From Brachypodius melanocephalos (taxonomy: Eukaryota > Chordata > Aves > Passeriformes > Pycnonotidae): DNA of 64,000 nt. The notes under the pieces are model-generated. The model ran no database searches. It was given only the letters and a program-made list of their open reading frames with translations, and was not told the DNA's origin. Positions 36,501-48,740 of this stretch are shown here, one piece after another. Position numbers and translations under genes: made by a program. The DNA lies in assembly GCA_013398615.1 (NCBI GenBank), contig VZSR01001479.1:14560065-14624064 (forward strand), written 5' to 3'. Position 1 is the first letter of the stretch. Each line of letters begins with the position of its first letter.

Positions 36501-39234
36501 AGTGCCAGAAGCCACAAGAAAATGCAGTGTGAGCCCTGAAAACAACAGGAAAACAGATCGGACTGTTCTTAAAAGACTGACCAAAACATCCTGGTGAGCC
36601 ATGAAAGCACTAATGAGTCACACCCCAGGATGGGCTAAACAGTAATAGAATAAAGCTGCTTCTTTCAGTTCCCTGCTGGGATGAAAAAGTTGATTCTTCA
36701 TTACTGACTTGGTTTTTTTCCCTCTTCAGTGAGTTACTAGCTGTAATTTATGATTAAATAATTCCTTTGGGAAATTATTCCTCATGGGGAAAGAATTATA
36801 GAAAGGAAAAGAGATTTCCTCCGCCTTCCCCATTCGTCAGACCAATGAGAATAGCATTCAGAAAATTCTGATATCATGAGACAGCCTAGCCTTTTCTCCC
36901 AGTTTTGTTTGGCTGATTATTCTGAAAATAATGGATTGAGTGGCATCCTTGAGTCTTTCCCTCTAAACATTAGCAAAAAGAAAGTTGTTTTACTATGGAA
37001 AACAGCTTACGTTCAGTGGCGATCTCTTGTCTTTGGCAAAAAGGATTCTGCCACAATTTTTTCAGAAGGCAGCCTTTAATTGTTTATGATAAACAGTTTA
37101 ACAGAGGACAACTCTGTTTAAATGAAATTCTGACAAAAATGTCCAGCTTCTGTGACCTGAATTCAGTGCTGTCTGTGCCTTATCGAGGCATATGGATGGA
37201 TAAGCCTTGGCCAGAGTAAAGGATTGTGATTTTGGAGCAAAATGTGCCAAAAATGAGGTCAAGACAGAGTTCTGGCACCCACAGTCATGGTCTTCTACAT
37301 TTCAAGAAGTGCTGAGAGGAACTTGTTTGTTCCTAACGCAGTTGTGACTGTTTGTGATGATGTGTATATATATGGAGGGCAGAGGTAAAGCTGGAAGGGT
37401 GAGTATTTTTCCAAAGAGCATTTAGAAAAAACATGCAGCAACAACCATAACCCTGCTGGAACTGAAGCTCCTTGGTGTGTAGGAATGTATTTGTGACTTT
37501 TGTTGACATGTTCAGTAATTTGTACCTGTAAGATAAATTAGATACCTTCCTCCACCATCCAGTGTTATGGGAAGCTGTTTTGCTGAGCCAATGCAGAGAA
37601 TGGAAACTTGGCTAACTTCAGGTCCAAGGGACCAGCCTAAATGTCTGATTAGTGATCCTGCAACTGGCATGTTTTTTATAGTATTAGGGAAGATGAATGA
37701 TGGCTGTGTTTGGGCAAATTGTTTCCATAATTTAAGAGAGAGAAAATCACCTCATTGCTGATCCAAACTTTGTCATAAGCAATTTGAAAGTCTTCTGTGG
37801 TTTCAGCTGAAAAGCATTTGGGATCAAGGAGAAAATGCATGTTGATGCACATTGGATTTTTGTGAGCATCTGCTTGAAAAGGCAGTGGTTCATGGTCATC
37901 CTGACCCCATGGGGTCACCTAATAAAACAGTTCACAGTTTATTGGCAAGTTTGGCACAAGTTCAATCATTCTTTTCTGGCTCATTTTTTTATATAAAAAA
38001 AAATTACAATATAATTACATGCACAGCAATAGTTCAGTCTAAGAGACTTTTTGAATGCCATTAGGAGACATATCATATCCAAATGCTGCCAATTTTAACT
38101 AAAACTTCAGAAGCCTGAGCCAAATGGAGAGACACAATTTTTCCTTCCTTCCTCCTTCTATTTTTCACTCTTTTCCTCATCACTGCAACTAAAAATAATG
38201 TGCCCTGCTTGCCTCATTTGCTAACTAAAACATGTATACCTGCTTGTTAAACTGTAATTTTAGCTTCACTTTGATTGATAGCTTGAGTAGGAAAGGTTTG
38301 AATTTTTGTCTTGTACAGACACATTCAAATTGCATGGCAAGGCTGTTAAACGCTTTATAGCAGACTGGAGCTTCCCCAGCAACTGAAAAAAGTTTAAATG
38401 GATTTAATGAATTTGGGGTTCATTCTCTTTTTTCCCAGTTTTTTAGTGAGGGCTTTAATAAAGCTGTGGCTGTTTTGGAATGAGGAGTGCATACCTTCTG
38501 AGTGAAGCGTAGCCAGAGCTGCAGCTGCAGCTTTCTTTCTATATGTGTTGCTCAATAGACTTGTGGGAACTGATGGAGCAGACTGCCGGGACTGCCAGGT
38601 GGGATGGCTCTGCTGTTGTTACTGGCTTGAGCCCAGTTTAATACCTCCTAGCTGAATGGAGGAGAGATGTTGAAGAGGTGTTACTAGGAAAACGTTGCTT
38701 TAAAATGGGAGCCCTAAAACCCAATGATTATGTTAATGTTTGTTCTAATTGTACATTCTGGAGCATCACGTTAATACCCAAGGAGGCAGAGACTTTCTAT
38801 TTTTAATGGCTTCCTGCCCACTTGCAGCCTATGGGTCAAGTGCTTTGCCTGTCTGCCAGTCCATAAAGGGTTTGGATACTTTGCCAATCACATGCACCTA
38901 CTGTGTGCTGTGGGCTGGTGTACCAGGCACGGAAAGGACTTCTGTGACATCTAATGAAGTACTAATAGTGCTGTGACAGATGGTGTTTCTTCTTTGGTAG
39001 AAGTGGCAGGAATGATTTTTGAACCAGAGTTGCCTTGAGTCCAGTTCAGCCTGGATAGGTGTGGGCAACTGCTTAGGTTCCTTTCTAAGATTAGAAAACA
39101 GCAGAGAGAGAAGGGGATAAAAGGCAATAGCCAAGTGGTCAGAACTGAGTCTGAAGCCAGTATTCACTTACTGCTGTTTCTGAATCACTAATTGTCCTGG
39201 TTTAGGGCACGAATGCAGAGCAGCAGTGGCAGTA
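33570..39234. other. Non-coding stretch, no gene recognised
   Basis: Nothing can be assigned apart from a small splice-bounded region at 34294-34392 that carries plausible signals on both strands (see findings). A CAAA run lies near 34872. Confidence 0.55.
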
Positions 39235-39330
39235 CAAAATGGCCTTACTGGGTCAGGGTAATGCCCTGTAGGTGACTGTGGCTGGTACTGAATGCCTGAA
39301 GAAGGTGCATCTACAGACATTCTTTTCAGC
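39235..39330 (+). repeat. Probable ancient amniote interspersed repeat
   Basis: AAAATGGCCTTACTGGGTCA, then GTGGCTGGTACTGAATGCC, then GAAGAAGGTGCATCTACAGA follow the order of an old repeat common in turtle, crocodile and bird DNA. Its consensus, as I remember it, runs 'gccatactgggtcagac ... agtggccagtaccagatgc..cagaggaaggtgcaa'. The middle part is shortened here. Identification is from memory of the consensus, and no family name is given. Confidence 0.4.
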
Positions 39331-41684
39331 AGAGACTCGTTCCTCAGTGTCCACCATGACCCAGCAAACAATGGATCTGCCATCCATCCATCTATTTAAT
39401 TTCAGGAACACAGTGTAAACTTCTCACCACCACCACATTTTGTGGACAATGAGGACTAGAACTAATCCTATTCCATTAGTCAGATACAGGAATGAGTTGT
39501 ATATTTTTATAGTTGATTGGATGAAAAATTTTCTTTGGCTTTTTTTTTAGATTTGCAGACAGAAACTGTTACCAGATGCTCAGTGTTTGTTTTACCAAAG
39601 GGATGTTTTTTTAAAAAATCAGCTTCTCCATTAGAGGCAAACTTTTACCCAGACCTGCTGATGAGAAATATCAATCCACTTGAGATAAAATTACCTAGGA
39701 GATTGTAACCTCTTGTTAGCAATGTGGGTAGTAATATCTTCAGATCTTAAAACCAGATTTGGAACAGAATATCTGTCTAAGCCTCATACTGTGAAAAACA
39801 ATTTTTAAAATGAAAAGAAGTCTGAATGGCTTTCACTGAACTGATACAGTTGAACAAGAGGGAGCATCTCTCTGTTAGAAAAACTAATTTGTTGCATCCT
39901 TTTTTTGTATTTGGTTGGGCTTTGTCCTTTTTCAGTATGCTGGGTTTTTTCTCTTTCAGTACATTTTGGTCCTCTCCAGCTGAACAGCTGATGTATCCTT
40001 GAGTGTGTCTTTAAATGCAACAATCATGCAAGTAAAGAAATCCTGGTTATAAGTGGGTGAAATCACAAGTCAGTTCATTTCCCTACCCCCACTTCTTTGT
40101 AATCAGAAGATAAAGTCACTCCAGAAAATGCAGAGGAGGCTCTGCTATCCATGGCATGTCGTGCCTACAGTTAGCACACATTTTAAATCACAGTTCTAGA
40201 GTTTATTTATACAGCTAAATGTCATATGTTTAAAAATAATGAGTTTATTCAGAAAGAAATATTCTCCTCTGAGTGATTAATTAATGAAGGGAGACTCATT
40301 CCCAGAGTAACAGCCAGCTAGAACTATTCCAGGCCTTCTCTTGAAGTCAATTACCTGTTGGAAAATCTGTTCAATCCACCAAGTTGGTCCAAGTTCAACA
40401 GCTTGAAATAATGAATGGTATATAGAAAGAAACAGTAAATTTTTCCTAATTGCTTGTGCATCTCACTGTAACGTGCCAGTCACATTCAAAGACAACAAAC
40501 TGTTTTGGGAGTTTAAAGATAAAAATAATAGGGTTTAGACAAACAGTGGCTTAGTTGGCTTTTTCCTGGTGAAACAGTTTGGTTTTTCCTAGTATGTATG
40601 AGCCTTCCTGAGAAAACAAGTGACAGTGATGTTCTTAAAATGGTTATGCCATGGAGCACTATCACAAAATTGCAATTGCTGCTCTTCAAAATCCTCATCT
40701 TGGCTTGCAGGCAGCTGCAAAGCAGTCAGGCTCACCTGGATGCCCTGGTCTCCCAGGAAAGCTTCCTTATTGCTTTTTTCCTGATCTTTCAGCTAATACA
40801 TTTGTGTGGACCCCAAATGAGCAGGATCACATGAACTATAGCTACAGTGAACTGCTTTTCTGGATGGTGACTACAGCTTAATATCGCTCCCAATTCAAGT
40901 TTGCTCTTTGGCCCCAGCTCTCAGAGTTTCATAATGGAATAATGGAGATATAAAAACATATTTCACAGTGAAACTTGGCAAAGTGACAGCCAAGAAATTA
41001 TTTTCCCTAGTAATTTTAAATGCATCAACACAGTCAGTGTTAAAATACTCTAAGAAACAGAAGATGGGGGAATAACAGCATTTTAAAAGGTTGATGTCTC
41101 ATGTTGATGTTCATGGGGAGATGACATTTGTCTTTTGTTCATGAAAAGATCTCAGATCTAATAATTTCAAAATATTAATGGCATACTACATAAACAGCAA
41201 ATTAATATATTGACTAAATATATTGACTAAAGCGGGGACTGATCTTTTCCAGTGGATTCCTAACATGTCTAGTAAAAAGAAGAAATCTAGTTGAAAGAAT
41301 TTATGCAGTTGACAGACCAGAAGAGCTCTTGGTGGAGATGCTCTTGTCTTGCAGTAAGCACCAAGGGAGACAATGCCATGCAGATCTCTGTGATTTCTGG
41401 TGCTCTGTTCTATTGTCTCCTAGACTTATACCTGATAAGAAACAAAAATTCCAAGAGATGGCAAAGACCTCCTTCTGTTTCAGCTGCCCAGTTCTTTGAT
41501 ATTTTTCGAAAGATGATTTCTCAGGCAGATATTACTTAGTTTTCAGTCATATAATTCTTAAAATATGCAAGAAATATTCTTCCCTAGTGAAGACCATCAA
41601 TGAAAAGAAAAACGACTACAGAACACACTTGAATATGCAACTAATTATTTTAAACTGCTTTTCCAGGAGGACTGTGCTTTTAAT
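39331..41684. other. Non-coding stretch, no gene recognised
   Basis: This is AT-rich unique sequence with a short duplicated 13-mer at 41206-41231. No gene, RNA or clear transposon is seen. Confidence 0.6.
41206..41231 (+). repeat. Two-copy 13-bp tandem repeat
   Basis: TATATTGACTAAA occurs twice head to tail, the second copy slightly diverged at its end. It is a minimal tandem duplication. Confidence 0.75.
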
Positions 41685-41687
41685 AAT

Positions 41688-41825
41688 AGCCCGCTTTTGT
41701 AGAGCATCTCTCAGATGCAGACTTGAAAACGTGGTAGGCAAATTGTCTCAACACGTCTATGGGCTAGGTAAGTACTATTAATCCCTTTTTACAGATGGAG
41801 AAAGCTGAACATCAGAGAGCCAAGA
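41688..41825 (+). repeat. MIR/CORE-type ancient SINE relic
   Basis: The block GGGCTAGGTAAGTACTATTA followed by ATCCCTTTTTACAGATGGAG and AAAGCTGAACATCAGAGAG follows the conserved core 'gaggtaggtactattatccccattttacagatgaggaaactgaggctcagagag' piece by piece. The preceding AATTGTCTCAACACGTCTATG fits 'tcctcacaacaaccctatg'. This is a deeply diverged amniote-wide element, and some such copies have been retained as regulatory sequence. Confidence 0.7.
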
Positions 41826-44800
41826 ATATTGCTTTCCAGCTTTGGTGTTACAAAAGGACTGTCAGAGCGAAGAGTATTGTGTTAAATTCCACCCACTAGG
41901 TCCAATTTAGCCTTTTGCCTTTCCAGCAGAGGAGTCTGTTACAACCCCATCTTTTCAAGTCACAGGTTATAAGGTAGGGATGGGTTGTTCATTTCTGACT
42001 CATACAACATGTATCTGAAGTTAACCAAAACTTCTAAGTTAAAGGTTTCATAAATATGTCAGAATGTATGTAGTCCCTCCTAAAGTTTCTCAGCCTGAGA
42101 CTGTATAACCCACCACCATGTTGCTTGTGTTCACAGTGTGGGTAAACCCCCCAAGAATGTATGGTCCTACTAATGTTAGTAGTGTTTTTTATGTATCATG
42201 GACAACCTGGGTATGGATTACTGGGTGCATTTAATCAGCAACCTTACTTCATGCATTTTCTCCAACAGATACTAAAAAAAGGCCAAAGACTAACAAGAAA
42301 GTTAAGTTCATGGTGAACAGAGAAACCTGAAAACACAGCAGTCTGTGAAGGTTAAAAGTCTGAAAGGAATTTTCAGACCTCAGAATAAGTGTTTTTTCTA
42401 CATGGAAGAGGATATATTTTGAGGCAGACTTGCTTAGTGGGATGGAGATATACTTTGATTAACATTTCTTTGATCCTCTCTTGCTGAAAATGAAAAAAGA
42501 CTGTTGTTTTGGACACCTTAGGCTCCGGTAAGGATGCACACAGATGGATTGGGTTGGAGTGGACTGTCTGGTGCAAGGGCTGTCTACAGCTTCAAGTTGT
42601 GTTTTGTGTAAATCCAGCCAGACTGCAAGGCCTGTCCCTCTCTTCTGTCCCACAGGTACGTTGGGTGCTCTGTTAATGCCTATCAGGATAAAACCAGCCT
42701 GTTTTTCACAGTATTTATGAGAGTTTCTGTGTGGCCTTGGAGCTGCAGGCTTGCTCACCAGTGGCAGCAGCCATTGATAAGAGGAGCCTGCCCTGGCACG
42801 GGGAGGGTTGAGCCTTTCTGTTTGGCAGAAGCACCTCTGAAACAAGAGCTGATGGAAGTGCTGCCAGTGCACTGGCAAAGGGCAGGAGCAGGGAGGTGCA
42901 CATGCAAGGCACTGGATCATGCTGTTGTTTCCAGCTTGGTGCTGCCTCCAGGGTGCTGCCAGGTGCCCTGAAGCAGCCAGAGCTTGTGGGAAATACCCCT
43001 GACCCTTGCAACAAGCATATTGCAGTGGCAGTATTTAATCTCACCTGAGCAGAAGGCAGTGCTTTCTCAGGCTTGTCTGGAGCCATGGAAAAAAATTCCT
43101 ATAGGACCTCAGCCCTTTCTTGGACTAATATACTACTTGTATGCAAAGATTTGCTTTTGACCATGCTAACACAAACCACACCACACATCAAGGGTGTTCA
43201 TGTAATAATTGCTCTACTTACAGCCAGTCCAGGGGTAAGGTGCTTACCATGTGGAATGCTACCCAATACCATGCATGGTTTGGGTAAGCTGTAAGGATGT
43301 AAGGAGGGTGGTTTAGACCTAACAAATGACATGTCATTGAAAGCACAGAGTAGTTATGTGGAAAGGAAAGGGGCTGGAAATGTCACACCTTCTTTCAGCA
43401 GCCTGTGAGACCCAGTTTTAGGGCCAGCAGAAAAGGGGAAAATCGCAGCAGGTTTTATAAAGAGCTTATGCTTCAGAGTTCAAAGCTTTTTAAAAAGCAA
43501 AGTAATGCAGGTGACAACAGTGCGGTTTTCTGAAGGGATCTGATTTTGGAAATAGACCAGTTGAGAATATTTGAAAATCCCACTGCTTGTCTTATTGGTG
43601 TACTTTTGGATACCCACAATCTCCCTGACTGAAACTGAGAAGTTTTGTGAAGTTTGCATAGCCCAGAAGAGCTGCATGCACAGTTGGCTACAGGAGAGCT
43701 CACAGTGGGGTATATTCTTCCTCTGGCTGATGGGGTGGGTGGTGGGACCTTCTAATCCTGGCCCATGAGGATGTGTGGGCTTTAGCAAGCCCCATACAAA
43801 AGAAAAAGTGGGATGAAAAGCATTCATTAAAAACTTCAACACTGGTAAAGGTACAGAGAGTAGTAAAAACATTGTCTGGTACAGGGATAGACAAAGGTGA
43901 AAAGAGCTGTCCTGTGTATTTCGTGTATCCAAAATTTTTGAGTTAAAACTAAAAAATAAACAGAAAAAGTGGAAATAGTCAGAGTTGCCAAGAGAAAGAA
44001 ACAAGATATCTGTTCATGTATTCTGTGGACTGTCTCCCCACTTTCACACTAATACCACAGCCCATGTGCAGCTGTGGGAAAGAAAGAGTTGAAAAGGATG
44101 AGAATGTCTTTAAATACCTTCAACAATTATGTTGCAATGAGGGGTAAAATGAAGGAAAAAGACAAGACCCCCTTCTTTCCCTCATCTGTCTTTTTTTATT
44201 ATTATTCCTCATTTAACATACACTAATGAAAAGTTGAGAATAGTTACTCTCTGGAGTCAGGTTTTACCTTCAGGATACTTAGTAGATCTTAGTCCTTGTA
44301 TAAAATTGGTTATACTAATAATTATTGTCTTCCCCCACACGTCACTCTTTATCTTAACAGAAGAATGAAGTGTGGGCAACAGGACATGGCAGTTTTGAGT
44401 GTTTGTTCCCCAATATTAGATGCCTAGAAAAGTAAGCTCAACATGTTTCAAGTTAGTGAGAGCAGTTGCATTGTCTTCAGGGCTCACTGGAGGACCTCTT
44501 AAGGAGGCAAAGAAAGAGGAAATTGATTTTGAGATTGTTGTCTCTTTCATGACTTGTTTAGGTCTCTCTAACACTTTTTGGGAGCTGTGTAGTACCATCC
44601 AAAGTATGGTAATATAAAAGCACTAAAAATACAGGAGCTCATTAATCCTGCCAGGAGAAAATAAAAGAATTGGCAAAGTCTATGATAGGCAGAAACAGAC
44701 AAATCAAATGCCACCTCTGTGAAGATAAATGTGCTGCAATCACCAAGAGCCTATGATATTGTGACCTTTAAAAAACATATGTTTCATAAATGGAAAAATG

Positions 44801-45868
44801 AACTGAAGAAGCTGCTGGTGAAGCTGTTGAGAAGCTGGACTGTTTGTTATCCACTAACATCACACAGGGTTTGCCAGCTGAGGCAAGAGGCAGAGCTGAC
44901 AGGGCCCCCATGATTTCCATTTCATACAAACCTGCACCAAAGCTGGTAGCCATGGGGAATGCCTACTGTAGGACATGAATTTTTGGTACTTGTCAGATTT
45001 TTTTTACAATATTACAATTGTCTTTGGTGCCAGCTCCAACCATCAGCAGTAGGTCCAGTCACAGCACTGATATTTGCCACTGCAAGGTATGGAACTGTGT
45101 GGAAACGCCCAACCAGGGAAACAGAGCTGTCCTGGTGGAAAATGGGCAGAAGGAGAGGAGAGCAGACCATCAGCCTTTGAGGTGGGGAGAGTTGTTTTAA
45201 GCAGATACATCTCACTAAAGCTGGGAGCAAGAGAAATGAGACAAAGTGCAGATGGCAGGTTCTGGGCGAGTGGGAAATGTGCAGTGTGGCACTGTGCAAT
45301 ACTGAGTGTGTGGATTCACCATGCCTGCCTGCAGGGCCCAGGGCTTTTCCTGCAGGAGCAGGGATCAGGAGCACAGCAGCTGCAATGCTGCTCTGACAAG
45401 CCATGATAAATGCCAGCTTTGTTAGTGTGTGTGGCAAGTTACCAGGAGCTCAGCGAATTCCTGCGCTTGGAGAGCCTCGCACTGGGAAGAAAATATGAGC
45501 TGTGAAGTAATAATGATAATAACAGGATTCAATGAGGCAGATGTAATCCACATTTCTTCAGCTGATCCTGGCTTGCAGCACCAAGTCTGCTTGACGAAAT
45601 TGTATTCACAGGGATCTTTTCAGTAGCTGGTTTCAACAACTGAGCTATGGTGGGGCTCAGGCTGGTCTAGAGCTGAAATAGAGAAATTTTGTCTTGGAAG
45701 TCATATTTACAGAGTACTTAAATGAGGCAAGTAACTTGAAATATTGTCCAAAAGAATTAGTAGTTTGAGGAGAGGTTTCCCACTCATTTTTAACGCTGCT
45801 GAGTTCATTTTTGCTCTTTTACTGTCAAAAAGCCTTGGTAGTGCTGAGCTCCATGCAAATATGTATTT

Positions 45869-45911
45869 GTAGCAAGCACATAGGAGCCTATGTGTAGCAA
45901 GCACATAGGAG
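45869..45911 (+). repeat. Two-copy 25-bp tandem repeat
   Basis: GTAGCAAGCACATAGGAG occurs at 45869 and again at 45894, with CCTATGT between the copies. The 18-bp copies are identical, which suggests a recent duplication and possible copy-number variation. Confidence 0.9.
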
Positions 45912-48618
45912 AATAGCAAATATTGACCCTCTTCTGTGTCAACAAAAAAGGAGGTGCAAAACTGGCCATGGGCAGATCAAATTTCATTTTCAAAATCAAC
46001 ATTTGGTGTATTCTTTCTGCTTTCAGCACAACTTGATACATTGATGCTAAGAGGCTGAAATCCCTCCTGCTGCAGTTTGCCTCTGTGTGAGACATCAGTG
46101 ACAAGTCAAATTTTCTGGCATGCTCAGGATCCTGACAGGCACCATACACATTTCTTTTTCTGACCCACAATGCTATCTCTCAGGCTATCTCCTGCAACTC
46201 AGCTGAGACACACTCCTGTACCCTTTGGATACCCTGGAAAACACCCTGCAGGACTTGGGCACTTCTGAAGGTGAGCTTTCACATCTAGAGTTTTCAGACT
46301 ACAGTTCACTATCCTTTTTGGACAAGAAATGTCTGCTATCTGTGGTGAAAATCACTGTTATTTCAGTTAGACTAAAGTAAAACATAAGAAGAAGTAGTTA
46401 TTTACAGCATGCACAGTGGGAAAATCAGTCACAGTTAAATGAGTCTTAAATGGGAAAAAAACAGCACACATGCTTGGACCTTTGAGAATTCATCTTCTTG
46501 TGCTAACTGGCTGGTGCTCTCCTGACTCATCCCTTGCTGGGGGCTTTGCTTTCCTTCCTTAACTGTAGCCACAGGTCTCTAACAATTTGTCCTGGCATTG
46601 ACTGTCACCACAAAGACCATTCCTACCCACTTTCTGTGCCTATCCACAGAGTCCTGCCCTTCCGCCTCCTCCTCCCTGGTGGCCTTGGACATGCTGTGGG
46701 GTCATGTACTGGTGGGAGATAGACCACCCATCCATGTTGAGACATACCTTTACTTTTCATTGTTGTGAGTTTATCTTTCACTGGATCACTTCTTTCACCC
46801 TGTGGAATGTGAAGCTGCAGGAATACTTGGGGCAATACCAGCAAAGGGCAGCTGTGGGGTAGGAATGGGAGGTGTCTACTGGGCTGGGGTGGTTTAAGGT
46901 CTCTATGAAATTGTGGCTTCACTGTCTTTCTGCCTGAGGCTTCTCCATGTTTGAAGCCAAATATTTGGTGTCAGTCTATCAGCAGAGATATTTGATACAG
47001 TTGTCTAAATGAGCTAGATGTGTGTAATCCCCGACTGCCTCTTGATGGAGAAAAGATGTGACCGTGATTAGCCACTTTGGGACAGCGTTCATTTGGAGCA
47101 AGATGGATATGATGTGATAGTTGGAAATCTCAGAGGTGTGGGAACAAGGTTCAAACTAAATGTGGGGCTTGAACTCACTCCCTAACCTCAGAGACCTTCC
47201 CCTCCAAATAAATCTGAAGCCCATCAGCAGCTACTACACATAAAAGCTTGCAGTTTTTCTCCTGTCTGCTGGGCAGCAGATGTACAAACATGGGCACCAA
47301 ATCCCTGAAAGACACAAGCTACACTTCAGCACGTTTTATTTAATTGGCAGTCACTGACCATCACACCTTCCTTCACTTTGTTTTCCTACTGGACAAAAGC
47401 ACTGCATTGTTTTTTACTATGTAACTATAAAAGGTGAAGGCAGGTTATTTTTCTACATCATCTTTTCAAGGGTAGCTGAAGCCACATGGGTTCCTAAAAC
47501 TTGTTCTAGGGAAAATGTTGTAAATCTGTTTTAGTTTTTTGTCATCTAGATACTACCCACCAACATCATAGTCAAGATTTGCCAGTGAAGCCTAGAAGAC
47601 TAGATGTGGTTCAAATGTGAAAATATGGGTACTTTGAACCTGAAAGACAAAAAAATACGAAGAGTAGTGTGAAGATGCCAATTTCCTCTAATTTCACTTA
47701 AAGTAATTGAAGAACATGTGAAATGGAAGAAGAGGTTTCAAGAGAACCAGTTGCACCTGGAAATATATTGCCTGGCAACCCAAGACTCAAGCCAGTTTAA
47801 GTGGCATAAGAATGCTGCTGTATGAAAGAAATACTAAAAAGAAAATGGGGAAAGTCACAGGAAATTAAATAAAAATTCTGGTGAAGCCACAGTCCATGTT
47901 GCTATAGCATAAAAATCTGAGACTTGAGTATTGAAAAAAAGCGCCCTTATTTTTTTCTTTCTTTGCAAAGGTTCAGGGAATGAGTGACTCAGCCTTATAT
48001 AAGAAAAGTCTGGCTGGGGCATAATAAATGTGAGTCACAACAACAAATTTTCAGATTTTCCTTGGGACTCTTCCTTACAGGATCCTTGTATTGGGTGAAG
48101 GAAAGGGAGGGATGGGGAAAAAATTGCTTCAATATTCATATAGCTATGAATACAGATGAGATTATGCAACTGCAAGGAAATTACATTTGTCTCCCTTTGC
48201 ATAAATGGATGGTAAGAACACTTACAAGGCAGTATTCACAGAAGAAGTAACGTGTAGGACTAGGGTAAAAAAAAGACCAGAAACACTATAGACATGAGGT
48301 TTGAAGGTAGGAGAGCTAGACAGGGAGTTTCATTGCTTCAGCCTTTTGGAAAAGCACCGACTCTGCAGCTGTTCAGTGTATGATGCAGAGATCAGGCATG
48401 TTGGGAGATGTTATTCCCCAGGTGAGCAGATACCTGCTGGGTAACCTTTGCATACTGCTGGAATAGCCACCTGTGCCTGAAAGCTTTCTAATGGTGGCTC
48501 TTAGTAAAACTAATGCTCCCAATCCTGGCATATCTTACAAGGTCAAGACAGATATTGAGTTTATATTGCTTTTGAGTCTTGTTTATCTATCTGACAGGTT
48601 TGTTAGGTGACAACCCCC

Positions 48619-48740
48619 TTGTTTGTGGGGAGTTTTTTGTTTGGGTTTTTTTGTTTGTTTGTTTGTTTGTTTGGTGTGTGTGGGGGGTGTGTTTTCTTTT
48701 TGTTGTTGTTGTTTCTTTTAGGGGGTGTTTTTTGGTTCTA
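48619..48740 (+). repeat. G/T-rich simple repeat, (GTTT)n and related
   Basis: A GTTT tetranucleotide run at about 48640-48673 is followed by GTGTGTGTGGGGGGTGTG, a GTT triplet run and GGGGGTG. Essentially all bases on the plus strand are G or T. The several G runs could form unusual structures, but the spacing is irregular. Confidence 0.88.

Noticed and set aside
43480..44004. 174-codon minus-strand open frame
   Set aside because: The composition is hydrophobic and repetitive (F, L, S rich), as expected from antisense of purine-rich AT-biased DNA. No splice or start context or family resemblance was seen.
48619..48740. Possible G-quadruplex in the G/T-rich repeat
   Set aside because: The G runs are unevenly spaced and mostly separated by long T runs, so a stable intramolecular quadruplex is not well supported.
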